A DNA stretch of 5,866 nucleotides, from contig CAJOED010000159.1 of the NCBI GenBank assembly GCA_905233335.1, positions 1-5,866 on the forward strand, written 5' to 3'. The notes beneath the pieces were generated by a model. The model saw nothing but the letters and a program-made list of their open reading frames with translations. It did not search any database and was not told where the DNA came from. This DNA is from an uncultured Synergistales bacterium. GTDB lineage: Bacteria; Synergistota; Synergistia; Synergistales; Aminobacteriaceae. The position numbers and the translations under genes were made by a program. Shown here one piece after another: positions 1 to 5,768 of this stretch (its first letter is position 1; each line of letters starts with the position of its first letter).

Positions 1-28
1 CCCACCCGCCCCCGTGTAGTGAGGACTT

Positions 29-37
29 TGTTATAAT
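29..37 (+). promoter_or_regulatory. possible extended -10 promoter element before rpoZ operon
   Basis: A perfect TATAAT hexamer at 32-37 is preceded by TG at 29-30 with one base between, the extended -10 pattern of sigma70-type promoters. Transcription would begin near position 44 and give an rpoZ leader of about 130 bases. No TTGACA-like -35 box is seen at the right distance (the bases near 9-14 are C-rich), which an extended -10 can tolerate. It is the best candidate for driving rpoZ-coaBC-priA-queT, but it rests on one hexamer, and the operon could also be read from genes upstream of the window. Confidence 0.33.
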
Positions 38-65
38 GACATGAACATTTTTTTGCGGGAGGGCG

Positions 66-155
66 TTATACGGAAAAGTCTACGATGACGAAACACACAA
101 AGAACTTTGCAGGTATAATCTCTCTATAGAGGAACTTGCAAGATTTTTCACGTAA
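66..155 (+). other. startless coding-like ORF (29 codons) upstream of rpoZ
   Basis: The frame ending at the TAA at 153-155 reads as a natural small polypeptide: an acidic/aromatic start (LYGKVYDDETHKEL) followed by a helix-like tail (SIEELARFF). A strong Shine-Dalgarno-like GGGAGG lies at 57-62, just before the protein-like part begins. The frame is open only back to position 45, after a TGA at 42-44, and contains no ATG, GTG or TTG. The in-frame codon after the ribosome binding site is TTA, only 3 bases away, which is too close. I do not recognise the family. It may be a small gene that lost its start through a short indel or substitution, a gene with a sequencing error near the T and G runs at 48-63, or chance. 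It ends 17 bases before the rpoZ start and would belong to the same transcript. Confidence 0.3.
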
Positions 156-172
156 AAGAGGAGTGATTATTA

Positions 173-385
173 ATGAAGTTTTATGATTTGGAGTGGCTAG
201 CGGAAAAATGCGGGACTGACAACAAATACGAAATCACCGCAAAAGTTGCAGCAGAAGCACGCCGTGAAAGTGAAGAAGCAGCAATCGAGAAAGGTACGCC
301 GGGCAATGAACGTTTTATCTCGAACGTCCTTCTTGAGATTGAGGAGAACAAAAGCCCGATAGCCGCACACGCAGTAAATGAATAG
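173..385 (+). CDS. rpoZ: DNA-directed RNA polymerase subunit omega
   Basis: This 70-residue protein is the omega subunit, which helps fold the beta' subunit and assemble it into RNA polymerase. It matches the family in size and layout: a short N-terminus with the YDLEWLAEK stretch, the NKYE motif at residues 17-20 leading into the VAAEARR helix at 25-31 (the conserved core that contacts beta'), and a second helix around LLEIEENK at 53-60. The ATG at 173 is preceded by AGAGGAG at 157-163, nine bases upstream, which settles the start. It is the first secure gene of the operon, and its last 8 bases overlap coaBC, so the two are probably translationally coupled. The protein is small and the family diverse, but position next to coaBC and priA is typical for omega in several phyla. 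Confidence 0.9.
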   Translation: MKFYDLEWLAEKCGTDNKYEITAKVAAEARRESEEAAIEKGTPGNERFISNVLLEIEENKSPIAAHAVNE

Positions 386-1547
386 CTGGAAGACAGGCCG
401 CAAAATTCTCTTGTGCATATCGGGAGGTATAGCGGCCTATAAGATCCCCGGACTCGTTCGCCTCATCAGGAAGTCAGATTGTGAAGCAGAAATCATCATG
501 ACGAGTTCGGCGGAAAATTTCGTAGCTCCCATGACGTTATCGACGCTTTCAGGGCGCAGGGTATGGACTGACGACGAGTTCGACTGCACTATACCGCACA
601 TAAAGCTCTCACACTGGGCTGACGTTATCGCTGTTGCCCCGTGCACAGCAAACACCCTCGCGAAAATAGCTCACGGCATCTGTGATAACCTTCTGACTTC
701 CGCAGTAATCGCCGCAAAATGTCCCGTCGTTGTTTTCCCGGCAATGAATGAGGACATGTACGACAACCAAGCAGTACAAGCCAACATTGCAACACTCAAA
801 GCTCGCGGCGTGAAAGTTGTAGAGCCTGACACGGGGGATCTTGCCTGCGGTGTTTCGGGTAAGGGACGAATGCCGGAGCCTCATGAGATACTTCACGAAA
901 TATTCAGGGCGTTGTGCGTTCACGATATGGGCGGGAAAAATGTACTCGTTACAGCCGGGCCGACGCATGAATACATTGACCCCGTGCGCTACATCTCTAA
1001 CCCTTCAAGCGGCAAAATGGGAGCTGCTATGGCTCGTGCGGCATGGTACAGGGGCGCGGACGTTAAGCTGGTTGCGGGGGAAATTCACGCTGACACATAC
1101 GGGCTTGATGTCGTGCGAATAGTGTCGGCTCTGGATATGCTTGCGGCGGTGAAAGAAAATCTTGCGTGGGCTGATTACGTCGTGAAGGCGGCGGCTGTCG
1201 GTGATTACAGGGTGAAAGAGTATCACGGGCACAAGATAAAGCGTGAGGGAAAAGACACACTGACACTTGAGCTTGTGCAGAACCCCGATATTGCCGCTGA
1301 AGTCGGAAGGCTGAAACGTCCGGGACAGAAACTCATCGGCTTTGCGGCAGAAACCGACAACGTAGAAGCTCACGCCCGCGAAAAGCTCACACGTAAAAAC
1401 CTCGACTACATACTCGCTAATGATGTTACGGGCGAAAATTCCGGCTTTGCACACGACACCAACACGCTGAAAATTATTCCCGGCGGAAAAGTTTTTACGG
1501 GCCTCAAAGAAGATATTGCGTTCGACGTATGGAGCGTCTTGATGTAG
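378..1547 (+). CDS. coaBC: bifunctional phosphopantothenoylcysteine decarboxylase/phosphopantothenate-cysteine ligase (CoaBC, Dfp)
   Basis: This cytosolic enzyme catalyses two steps of coenzyme A synthesis: ligation of cysteine to 4'-phosphopantothenate (CoaB half) and FMN-dependent decarboxylation to 4'-phosphopantetheine (CoaC half). At 389 residues it is close to the usual length of about 400. The N-terminal CoaC domain (about 1-180) shows the flavoprotein start ISGGIAAYK (14-22), the catalytic His74 in PHIKLSHWAD, the PAMN motif (121-124), and the substrate-clamp segment GDLACG with Cys157, followed by GRMPEP. The C-terminal CoaB domain (about 186-389) shows VTAGPTHEYIDPVR, the SNPSSGKMG motif with Asn208, AAAVGDYR (271-278; usually AAAVADYR), the KIKR lysine (288) and NPDI (302-305). 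Both halves look complete and active. The ATG overlaps the rpoZ stop by 8 bases and has no clear ribosome binding site, which suggests coupling to rpoZ. The 3' end overlaps priA by 19 bases. Confidence 0.97.
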   Translation: MNSWKTGRKILLCISGGIAAYKIPGLVRLIRKSDCEAEIIMTSSAENFVAPMTLSTLSGRRVWTDDEFDCTIPHIKLSHWADVIAVAPCTANTLAKIAHGICDNLLTSAVIAAKCPVVVFPAMNEDMYDNQAVQANIATLKARGVKVVEPDTGDLACGVSGKGRMPEPHEILHEIFRALCVHDMGGKNVLVTAGPTHEYIDPVRYISNPSSGKMGAAMARAAWYRGADVKLVAGEIHADTYGLDVVRIVSALDMLAAVKENLAWADYVVKAAAVGDYRVKEYHGHKIKREGKDTLTLELVQNPDIAAEVGRLKRPGQKLIGFAAETDNVEAHAREKLTRKNLDYILANDVTGENSGFAHDTNTLKIIPGGKVFTGLKEDIAFDVWSVLM

Positions 1548-3235
1548 TAATCCCCGAAATGGCCATAGCTCCACTCACGTATGAATCTCCCGTCAGCATT
1601 CCTGAAGGCGTGCGCGTAATCGTCGAGGTCGGGAAGACTCTTCATGTGGGGTTTGTGCTTGGCCGGAGCGTTCGTGAAGTTCCTGCAGGGGTGAAGCTGA
1701 AACCTATTGCGGGAGTGATTGACGGTGCGTGCGTAATCGGTGATGATGTTTTCGACCTGGCCAAGTGGGCGGCGCGTGTGTGTATGTGCGGTGTCGGGGC
1801 TGTGCTGAAAAACTTTCTGCCGCGAGATATATACATCGGCGAAAAGTCAGACCCACCACCTAAAATTGAGCATGGAGAGTTTCACGAGAGAACTTTTTTT
1901 TCACCGTTCGACAGTGAGCGGGGTGATTTTTATCTGTCGGAAATTACGAGGGAGAAACGAACGCTGATATTATTTCCCACTCAAGAGGCCGCAAAAAAAT
2001 TCTCTGACCTGATACTCAAAAAATTACACATCAGGCCGTTGTTATGGTCATCAAGAGAAGGAAAACCCTTTCATTTTACTTGGGAGTTCGCAAAGTTTGA
2101 GGATTTACGCGTGATTGTCGGCTCACAAGGTGCAGTATTCGCTCCGTTCTCCCCCGAAAAAATCATCATCGACGACGAACAAAACCCCGCATACATCCTC
2201 AAGAAATCCCCGAAAATTTCAGCACGGAGTCTTGCGGGACACAGAGCGCAATATCTCGGAGCAGAACTCATCACTGCAGGACGAATGCCCTCACTCAAGA
2301 CTTACCTGCGCACACACCCCGACGAACTCATTACCCCCGAACGCAAAAATATTATTCTCGTCGACATCTACCGCTCACACAAAGAACAGGCACCCGGCAT
2401 TGAGGGACATATCCCACTGACGTTCTCGCTCATCAAGCACACGTACAGGGAGTTATCACAGAAGCATAACGTGATGTGGATTCTCAACAGGAGCGGCGAA
2501 TCATCAGAAGTTTTCTGTGAGAAATGCGGCCAGGTCGTGAAGTGTGAGAAGTGCGGCGGCGTAATGCAGAGTACAGGCGGCGGGAATGTATTGCGCTGTC
2601 GTGTCTGCGGACACCTGAAAGAATTACCCCCGAAGTGTGAATCATGCGGCTGTGATTTCTTCATGGGAAGGAGGCCGGGACTTGAAGCACTTGGGAGAAT
2701 TGCTGAGAAATACTATCATGATGTTCATGTTGAGGACGGGCGCAAGGGTCTTATTCTCACGACGCAGAAGGGGCTTTCACTTTTGGGACGGGTAAAACCG
2801 GGGCTTGTAGCGTGGCTTGACCTCGACGCGGAACTCTGGAGGCCGGAACACACAACGCGCTATAATGCGTTCTCCATGCTCTACGAATCATACTGGCGGG
2901 GACGAACGAGAGACTCACAGCGCAAACTGCTCATACAATCGCGGAGTTCGGGAATGAGATTAGCGCGCTTCATGTTGTCGGGGTGGAGTAAGTTCCTCGA
3001 TGACGAATTACGAGAACGCAGAGAGTTCATGCTTCCTCCGTATGGCTATATCGTCGAGGTGGAAGACAGAAAGCCGGAAGTCCTGAAAGTTTTTGAGGAG
3101 GCCGGAGTGTTCGTGATGGATCCGGGGGATGACGAACAGCCGCTGTACATATACACCCAATCACTTGACACGATTGATAAAATTTTGGCGGCAAATTTTA
3201 AGAAATATCCCAAAATCACAATAAGGAGCGAATAA
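1529..3235 (+). CDS. priA: PriA-like primosomal protein N', ATPase/helicase motifs degenerate
   Basis: PriA recognises abandoned replication forks and reloads the replisome. This homologue has 568 residues, whereas classical PriA has about 730. The N-terminal DNA-binding domain (about 1-100) is recognisable from its start (VVIPEMAIAPLTYESP). The zinc-binding domain is complete, with CxxC pairs at C330/C333, C339/C342, C357/C360 and C370/C373. The helicase motifs are not. Where the Walker A GVTGSGKT should lie, residues about 124-136 read FSPFDSERGDFYL, with no GKT. The DEEH box is DDEQ (215-218). The GSATPS motif is AGRMPS (250-255). The GTQMIAKG and QVAGRAGR regions (about 409-416 and 452-462) are hardly conserved. 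The C-terminal RREFMLPPYGY matches the family's YPP region. I infer a non-helicase PriA that acts as a structural or loading factor. Such pseudohelicase PriA proteins are known, for example in Deinococcus and actinobacteria. The ATG start lies inside coaBC without a good ribosome binding site and is set by the family N-terminus. Confidence 0.85.
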   Translation: MERLDVVIPEMAIAPLTYESPVSIPEGVRVIVEVGKTLHVGFVLGRSVREVPAGVKLKPIAGVIDGACVIGDDVFDLAKWAARVCMCGVGAVLKNFLPRDIYIGEKSDPPPKIEHGEFHERTFFSPFDSERGDFYLSEITREKRTLILFPTQEAAKKFSDLILKKLHIRPLLWSSREGKPFHFTWEFAKFEDLRVIVGSQGAVFAPFSPEKIIIDDEQNPAYILKKSPKISARSLAGHRAQYLGAELITAGRMPSLKTYLRTHPDELITPERKNIILVDIYRSHKEQAPGIEGHIPLTFSLIKHTYRELSQKHNVMWILNRSGESSEVFCEKCGQVVKCEKCGGVMQSTGGGNVLRCRVCGHLKELPPKCESCGCDFFMGRRPGLEALGRIAEKYYHDVHVEDGRKGLILTTQKGLSLLGRVKPGLVAWLDLDAELWRPEHTTRYNAFSMLYESYWRGRTRDSQRKLLIQSRSSGMRLARFMLSGWSKFLDDELRERREFMLPPYGYIVEVEDRKPEVLKVFEEAGVFVMDPGDDEQPLYIYTQSLDTIDKILAANFKKYPKITIRSE

Positions 3236-3240
3236 TCATT
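3223..3240 (+). promoter_or_regulatory. ribosome binding site and ATT initiation codon of queT
   Basis: AAGGAG at 3223-3228 lies inside the last codons of priA, and the ATT codon at 3238-3240 follows with nine bases between them, a normal initiation spacing. The priA stop (3233-3235) sits between the two, so terminating ribosomes end up on the spot. No ATG, GTG or TTG is in frame until the GTG at 3346, which has no ribosome binding site at a useful distance and would remove the first membrane helix. Confidence 0.6.
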
Positions 3241-3708
3241 AACACCTACACAAAGAAAATCGCACGGGGTGCACTAATCGCGGCACTGTATGCGGCACTC
3301 ACAATCACACTTGCGCCCATATCGTATGGAGCTGTTCAGTTCCGTGTGTCGGAAGCACTGACGCTTCTCCCGTTCTACCTTCCTGAAGCAATACCGGGAC
3401 TTTTTGCGGGCTGTGTGTTCGCGAACTTCTTCGGGGGATTCGGACTTGTCGATATGGTATTCGGGTCGCTTGCTACACTAATTGCGGCAGTACTCACGAG
3501 GCGTTCACGAAATATTTTCACGGGCGCACTATGGCCGGTCATCTCGAACGCGTTAATCATCGGTGCAGAGCTTCACTACCTGATAGATGTTCCGTTAATC
3601 GCAACATGTATTTATGTCGGACTCGGTGAGGCAGGAGCATGTTATCTTGTCGGTGTGCCGCTAATGAAAATTCTTGAGCGTCGTAATATAGTATCACGGG
3701 CTGTGTGA
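3238..3708 (+). CDS. queT: QueT family queuosine-precursor transporter (ECF S component), ATT start
   Basis: QueT is an integral membrane S component of energy-coupling factor transporters, thought to import a precursor of the tRNA base queuosine (preQ0/preQ1 or queuine). The 156-residue frame has the whole family layout: N-terminal NTYTKKIARGALIAALYAALT, which is amphipathic and then membrane-spanning; the APISYGAVQFRVSEAL loop (26-41) that is a family signature; a second helix around AIPGLFAGCVFANFFGGFG (51-69); the GSLATLIAAVLTRR stretch (76-89); and two further helices (about 95-112 and 117-142), ending in LMKILERRNIVSRAV. The family start aligns with the ATT at 3238, so I place the start there. 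A conventional call would use the GTG at 3346 and lose 36 residues. The gene follows priA after 2 bases and looks part of the operon. No other queuosine gene or ECF energizing module is visible, so it would depend on a shared ECF module elsewhere. The 3' end is duplicated downstream. Confidence 0.85.
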   Translation: MNTYTKKIARGALIAALYAALTITLAPISYGAVQFRVSEALTLLPFYLPEAIPGLFAGCVFANFFGGFGLVDMVFGSLATLIAAVLTRRSRNIFTGALWPVISNALIIGAELHYLIDVPLIATCIYVGLGEAGACYLVGVPLMKILERRNIVSRAV

Positions 3709-3988
3709 ATCATGAGCACGTTATGTTTCTGGCGGCATAGTGGACTTGCTAACATTCGCAACACATGTTATCTTGTCGGTGTGCCGCTAATGAAAATTCT
3801 TGAACGTCGTAATATAGTCTCACGGGCTGTGTGAATCATGAGCACGTTATGTTTCTGGCGGCATAGTGGGCTTGCTAACATTCGCAACATGTATTTATGT
3901 CGGACTAGGCAGGGCGGGAGCATGTCATGTTGTCGGTGTGCCGCTAATGAAAATTCTTGAGCGTCGTAATATAATTTCGCGGGCTTGA
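3601..3988 (+). repeat. imperfect tandem array of the queT 3' end (three copies)
   Basis: The array is a head-to-tail direct repeat with a full unit of 157 bases. Each unit combines the last roughly 105 bases of queT with a spacer of about 50 bases that starts after the stop codon. Copy A (3601-3757) contains the true gene end. Copy B (3758-3883) lacks 31 bases after the opening GCAACA and is therefore 126 bases long. Copy C (3884-3988) keeps the full queT-derived part, ends at its own TGA and has no recognisable spacer. Over their shared 126 bases (3638-3763 against 3764-3889), A and B differ at only three positions, so that duplication is recent. Copy C is more diverged, with five changes within the 19 bases around 3902-3920. 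The units are direct repeats containing coding sequence, not a CRISPR or an insertion sequence. Confidence 0.92.
3884..3988 (+). pseudogene. detached queT C-terminal fragment (copy C)
   Basis: Thirty-four codons plus TGA encode a close variant of the last part of QueT, beginning ATCIYVGLGRAGAC and ending LERRNIISRA. Compared with the intact gene, a glutamate has become arginine, the YL pair has become HV, a valine has become isoleucine, and the final valine is missing. There is no start codon or ribosome binding site for this frame, and it is shifted relative to queT (the unit length of 157 is not a multiple of three), so it is not expected to be translated as QueT. It may be the older, original gene end, separated from the gene body when fresh copies were inserted, or an older duplicate that is decaying. 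Confidence 0.75.
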
Positions 3989-4001
3989 GTAATATTAACG
4001 T

Positions 4002-4030
4002 TTTTTAGCGCAAACATTGAATGCTAGAAT
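4002..4030 (+). promoter_or_regulatory. weak candidate promoter for the ompH group
   Basis: TAGAAT at 4025-4030 is one base from the -10 consensus, and a T-rich TTTTTA lies 17 bases upstream at 4002-4007 as a poor -35. Transcription would start near 4037, about 30 bases before the ompH start and just ahead of its ribosome binding site. A second candidate is the perfect TATAAT at 3970-3975 inside repeat copy C, also without a good -35. The gap between queT and ompH is long enough that the ompH genes probably have their own promoter, but which hexamer is used is a guess. Confidence 0.25.
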
Positions 4031-4067
4031 GCAACACAAAAAATTTTTAGGGAGGAATATAATTAGT

Positions 4068-4547
4068 ATGTCAGCAAAAAAAATCATGTTATTCATAATC
4101 ACAATAGCAATTTTCGCAATGGCCTTTGCAGTGTCAGCCAGTGCCGCCGCAAAGAAAGGTGCATCAGCCTCATCGAACTCCGCCACAGTAACATCTGCAA
4201 ACATCGGAGTAGTTGATCGTGGAGAAATCCTGAACAGCCACCCGCAGCTGAACCAAGTACGTCAGCAGTTGGCGAACCTTGCGCGTCAGAAAGAGAATGA
4301 AGCCAAAGCCGCCGCAGACAAAGAGACCGACCAGCAGAAAAAAGCCCAGGCAGTACAGGCAAAGCGTATGGAGCTTGCGCAGGAAGAACAGAAATTGATG
4401 GCTCCGATCTACCATGATTGCGAACAGGCAGTGCGTGAAGTTGCCGCAAAGAAAAACATATTGATTGTCCTCGATAAGTTCGTAGTTCTCATCGGCGGAA
4501 TTGACATCACACAGGACGTAATCCAGCAGTTATCACGGAAAAAATAA
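4068..4547 (+). CDS. OmpH/Skp family periplasmic chaperone
   Basis: The product is a 159-residue member of the OmpH/Skp family, which holds unfolded outer membrane proteins in the periplasm and passes them to the BAM complex. Residues 1-28 form a clear signal peptide: Lys4-Lys5, a hydrophobic core from about 7 to 23 and a small-residue end (SASAAA) before KKG. The mature part starts with the family strand IGVVDRGEILNSHPQL (46-61), followed by a long charged coiled-coil segment (about 62-112) rich in Lys, Glu, Gln and Ala, then the C-terminal VLDKFVVLIGGIDITQDVIQQL (134-155), a strong family signature. I place the start at the ATG at 4068 because AGGGAGG lies at 4049-4055, twelve bases upstream. 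In-frame TTG 4017 and ATG 4029 would add residues ahead of the signal peptide and put the ribosome binding site inside the gene. Its presence argues for an organism with an outer membrane. The next gene begins 11 bases later. Confidence 0.87.
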   Translation: MSAKKIMLFIITIAIFAMAFAVSASAAAKKGASASSNSATVTSANIGVVDRGEILNSHPQLNQVRQQLANLARQKENEAKAAADKETDQQKKAQAVQAKRMELAQEEQKLMAPIYHDCEQAVREVAAKKNILIVLDKFVVLIGGIDITQDVIQQLSRKK

Positions 4548-4558
4548 CACTTTCATTC

Positions 4559-5749
4559 ATGCGTAAAATTTTTGCATTACTCGTAATAATTTTATGCGTC
4601 GTATCCACCAACAAAGCGTTCTGCGCCCCTTCACGACAACAACAAGCTCATGACTGGGTGTGGAACGTTCTCGTTATTCCCCCTTCCGGCGGCTGGAACA
4701 CAGAACCGGGCATATCCATCAACACGGCGTTATCGTGGGTGGAGCGCGAAATTTCCGAGAGCAGCAACGGAATAGGCGGTCATGACGTGCACTTCACGCG
4801 GCTGAATATTTCCGGCGACTTGGCCTCCGTGCAAAAATTACGGCTCGACATCGGCACACACACTGCGGCAGTGATGAGCTTTGCGCTTGCGTCAGATGTT
4901 GACTCTGCACTCGTGGCAAGATTAGCGGGGCGAGATGTTCCGTTGATGATTGCGGGCGGTGAGAGCGTGTTAATCGACAGTCGCAACGTTTTCGCGCTTG
5001 ACCTGTACAGGGATTACAGAGCGGCGGCATTCACGGAGTACGCACGAGCTATTTACGACAAGGACAAGAGGATAGCACTTGCGGCGAGCCGATTCACCGT
5101 CAACCAGGAACGGGAAGCGAAAATCTGCTACAACATGTTGGACGCGGCGGGATTTATGCCGATGCCGTACTGGGCGGACGCTTCTGCACGCGACAGCTTC
5201 ATCATGATGTCGGAAGAGATAGAGAGTTATGAAGGTGAGAAGGCCGGTGTCGTGATTTCCTTCATGGGCGGAATGGGAGCGCGTGAAATCTGGCGGAACT
5301 TTATGCGTCTGCGTTCGTCGTGGCGTTTATGGAATTGTGCGGAACCTGATGATACATATCTCTCATGTCGTGGAATGATTTTTGCGGATCAGAATATATT
5401 GCTTGACAGTGCCGGCGGATTCATAGAGACAAAAAGAATGTTGTGGCGTTCGCGCGCTATGCAGGTGAGTGATTCAGTTGCGGCGGGACGTGCTGTTGCG
5501 CTGTATGAGTGGCTGAAGCGTGCGGTGGACATGATGCCCCAGCCCGTCGACAACATACCGAGAGCGGCGTTGTTGCGTAATCTCGAACGAGTGCAGGCTG
5601 TTCCGTTCGGTCGTCAGGTGCTGAACATTGCGCCGGGTCTTCACCGTCCGACAAACAGGGATGTATATATCGTTGACGTTCACGAGCGGGCATACAGGAG
5701 CATAGATGTGGTGAATGTGCGCGGGCTTGCTTATGTTCCGTCGTATTAG
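4559..5749 (+). CDS. exported protein resembling type 1 periplasmic ligand-binding proteins
   Basis: The predicted protein has 396 residues with a signal peptide: Arg2-Lys3, a hydrophobic core at 4-16, and probable cleavage near the AFCA at 20-23. The cysteine at 22 is not in a proper lipobox, so it is probably soluble. The body has the rhythm of the LivJ-type (type 1) periplasmic-binding fold: an opening strand WNVLVIPPSGG, a variable segment ending in AAVMSFALASDVDSAL followed by DVPLMIAGGES, then VFALDLYRDYRAAAFTEYAR (about 145-164), the second-lobe strand RIALAASRF, an EKAGVVISFMGG strand, and a C-terminal HRPTNRDVYIVDV. I recognise the fold pattern but not a specific family, and cannot name a ligand. 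No permease or ATPase gene is visible, so it may be an envelope sensor or structural protein rather than a transport component. It follows ompH by 11 bases without a clear ribosome binding site, which suggests co-transcription and perhaps translational coupling. Confidence 0.62.
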   Translation: MRKIFALLVIILCVVSTNKAFCAPSRQQQAHDWVWNVLVIPPSGGWNTEPGISINTALSWVEREISESSNGIGGHDVHFTRLNISGDLASVQKLRLDIGTHTAAVMSFALASDVDSALVARLAGRDVPLMIAGGESVLIDSRNVFALDLYRDYRAAAFTEYARAIYDKDKRIALAASRFTVNQEREAKICYNMLDAAGFMPMPYWADASARDSFIMMSEEIESYEGEKAGVVISFMGGMGAREIWRNFMRLRSSWRLWNCAEPDDTYLSCRGMIFADQNILLDSAGGFIETKRMLWRSRAMQVSDSVAAGRAVALYEWLKRAVDMMPQPVDNIPRAALLRNLERVQAVPFGRQVLNIAPGLHRPTNRDVYIVDVHERAYRSIDVVNVRGLAYVPSY

Positions 5750-5768
5750 CATGGGAGGGTTGATAGTC

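Noticed and set aside
114..119. TATAAT before rpoZ as a promoter
   Set aside because: There is no -35 at 15-19 bases upstream and no extended -10, and it lies inside the protein-like leader frame.
1005..1574. Long antisense reading frame opposite coaBC
   Set aside because: coaBC is complete with all family motifs; the antisense translation has no recognisable domain and is a codon-bias shadow.
2115..2420. A second + strand reading frame of about 100 codons inside priA
   Set aside because: It lies wholly within the well-supported priA frame, has no ribosome binding site and has a low-complexity Ser/Thr/Pro-rich translation typical of an out-of-frame shadow.
3346..3708. GTG 3346 as the start of queT
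   Set aside because: It has no ribosome binding site and cuts off the first membrane helix and the start of the family signature loop, both clearly encoded upstream in the same frame.
3692..3708. Hairpin terminator at the end of queT (TCAC ... GTGA)
   Set aside because: The stem is only four base pairs and no T-run follows.
3601..3988. CRISPR array or insertion sequence
   Set aside because: The units are long, head-to-tail, derived from queT coding sequence and not separated by unique spacers; there is no transposase or terminal inverted repeat.
4017..4067. TTG 4017 or ATG 4029 as the start of the ompH gene
   Set aside because: These place the strong AGGGAGG inside the coding region and put extra polar residues ahead of a normal signal peptide.
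4559..4627. Lipoprotein signal at Cys22 of the binding-protein-like gene
   Set aside because: The residues before the cysteine (Lys-Ala-Phe) do not fit a lipobox; an ordinary signal peptidase I site is more likely.
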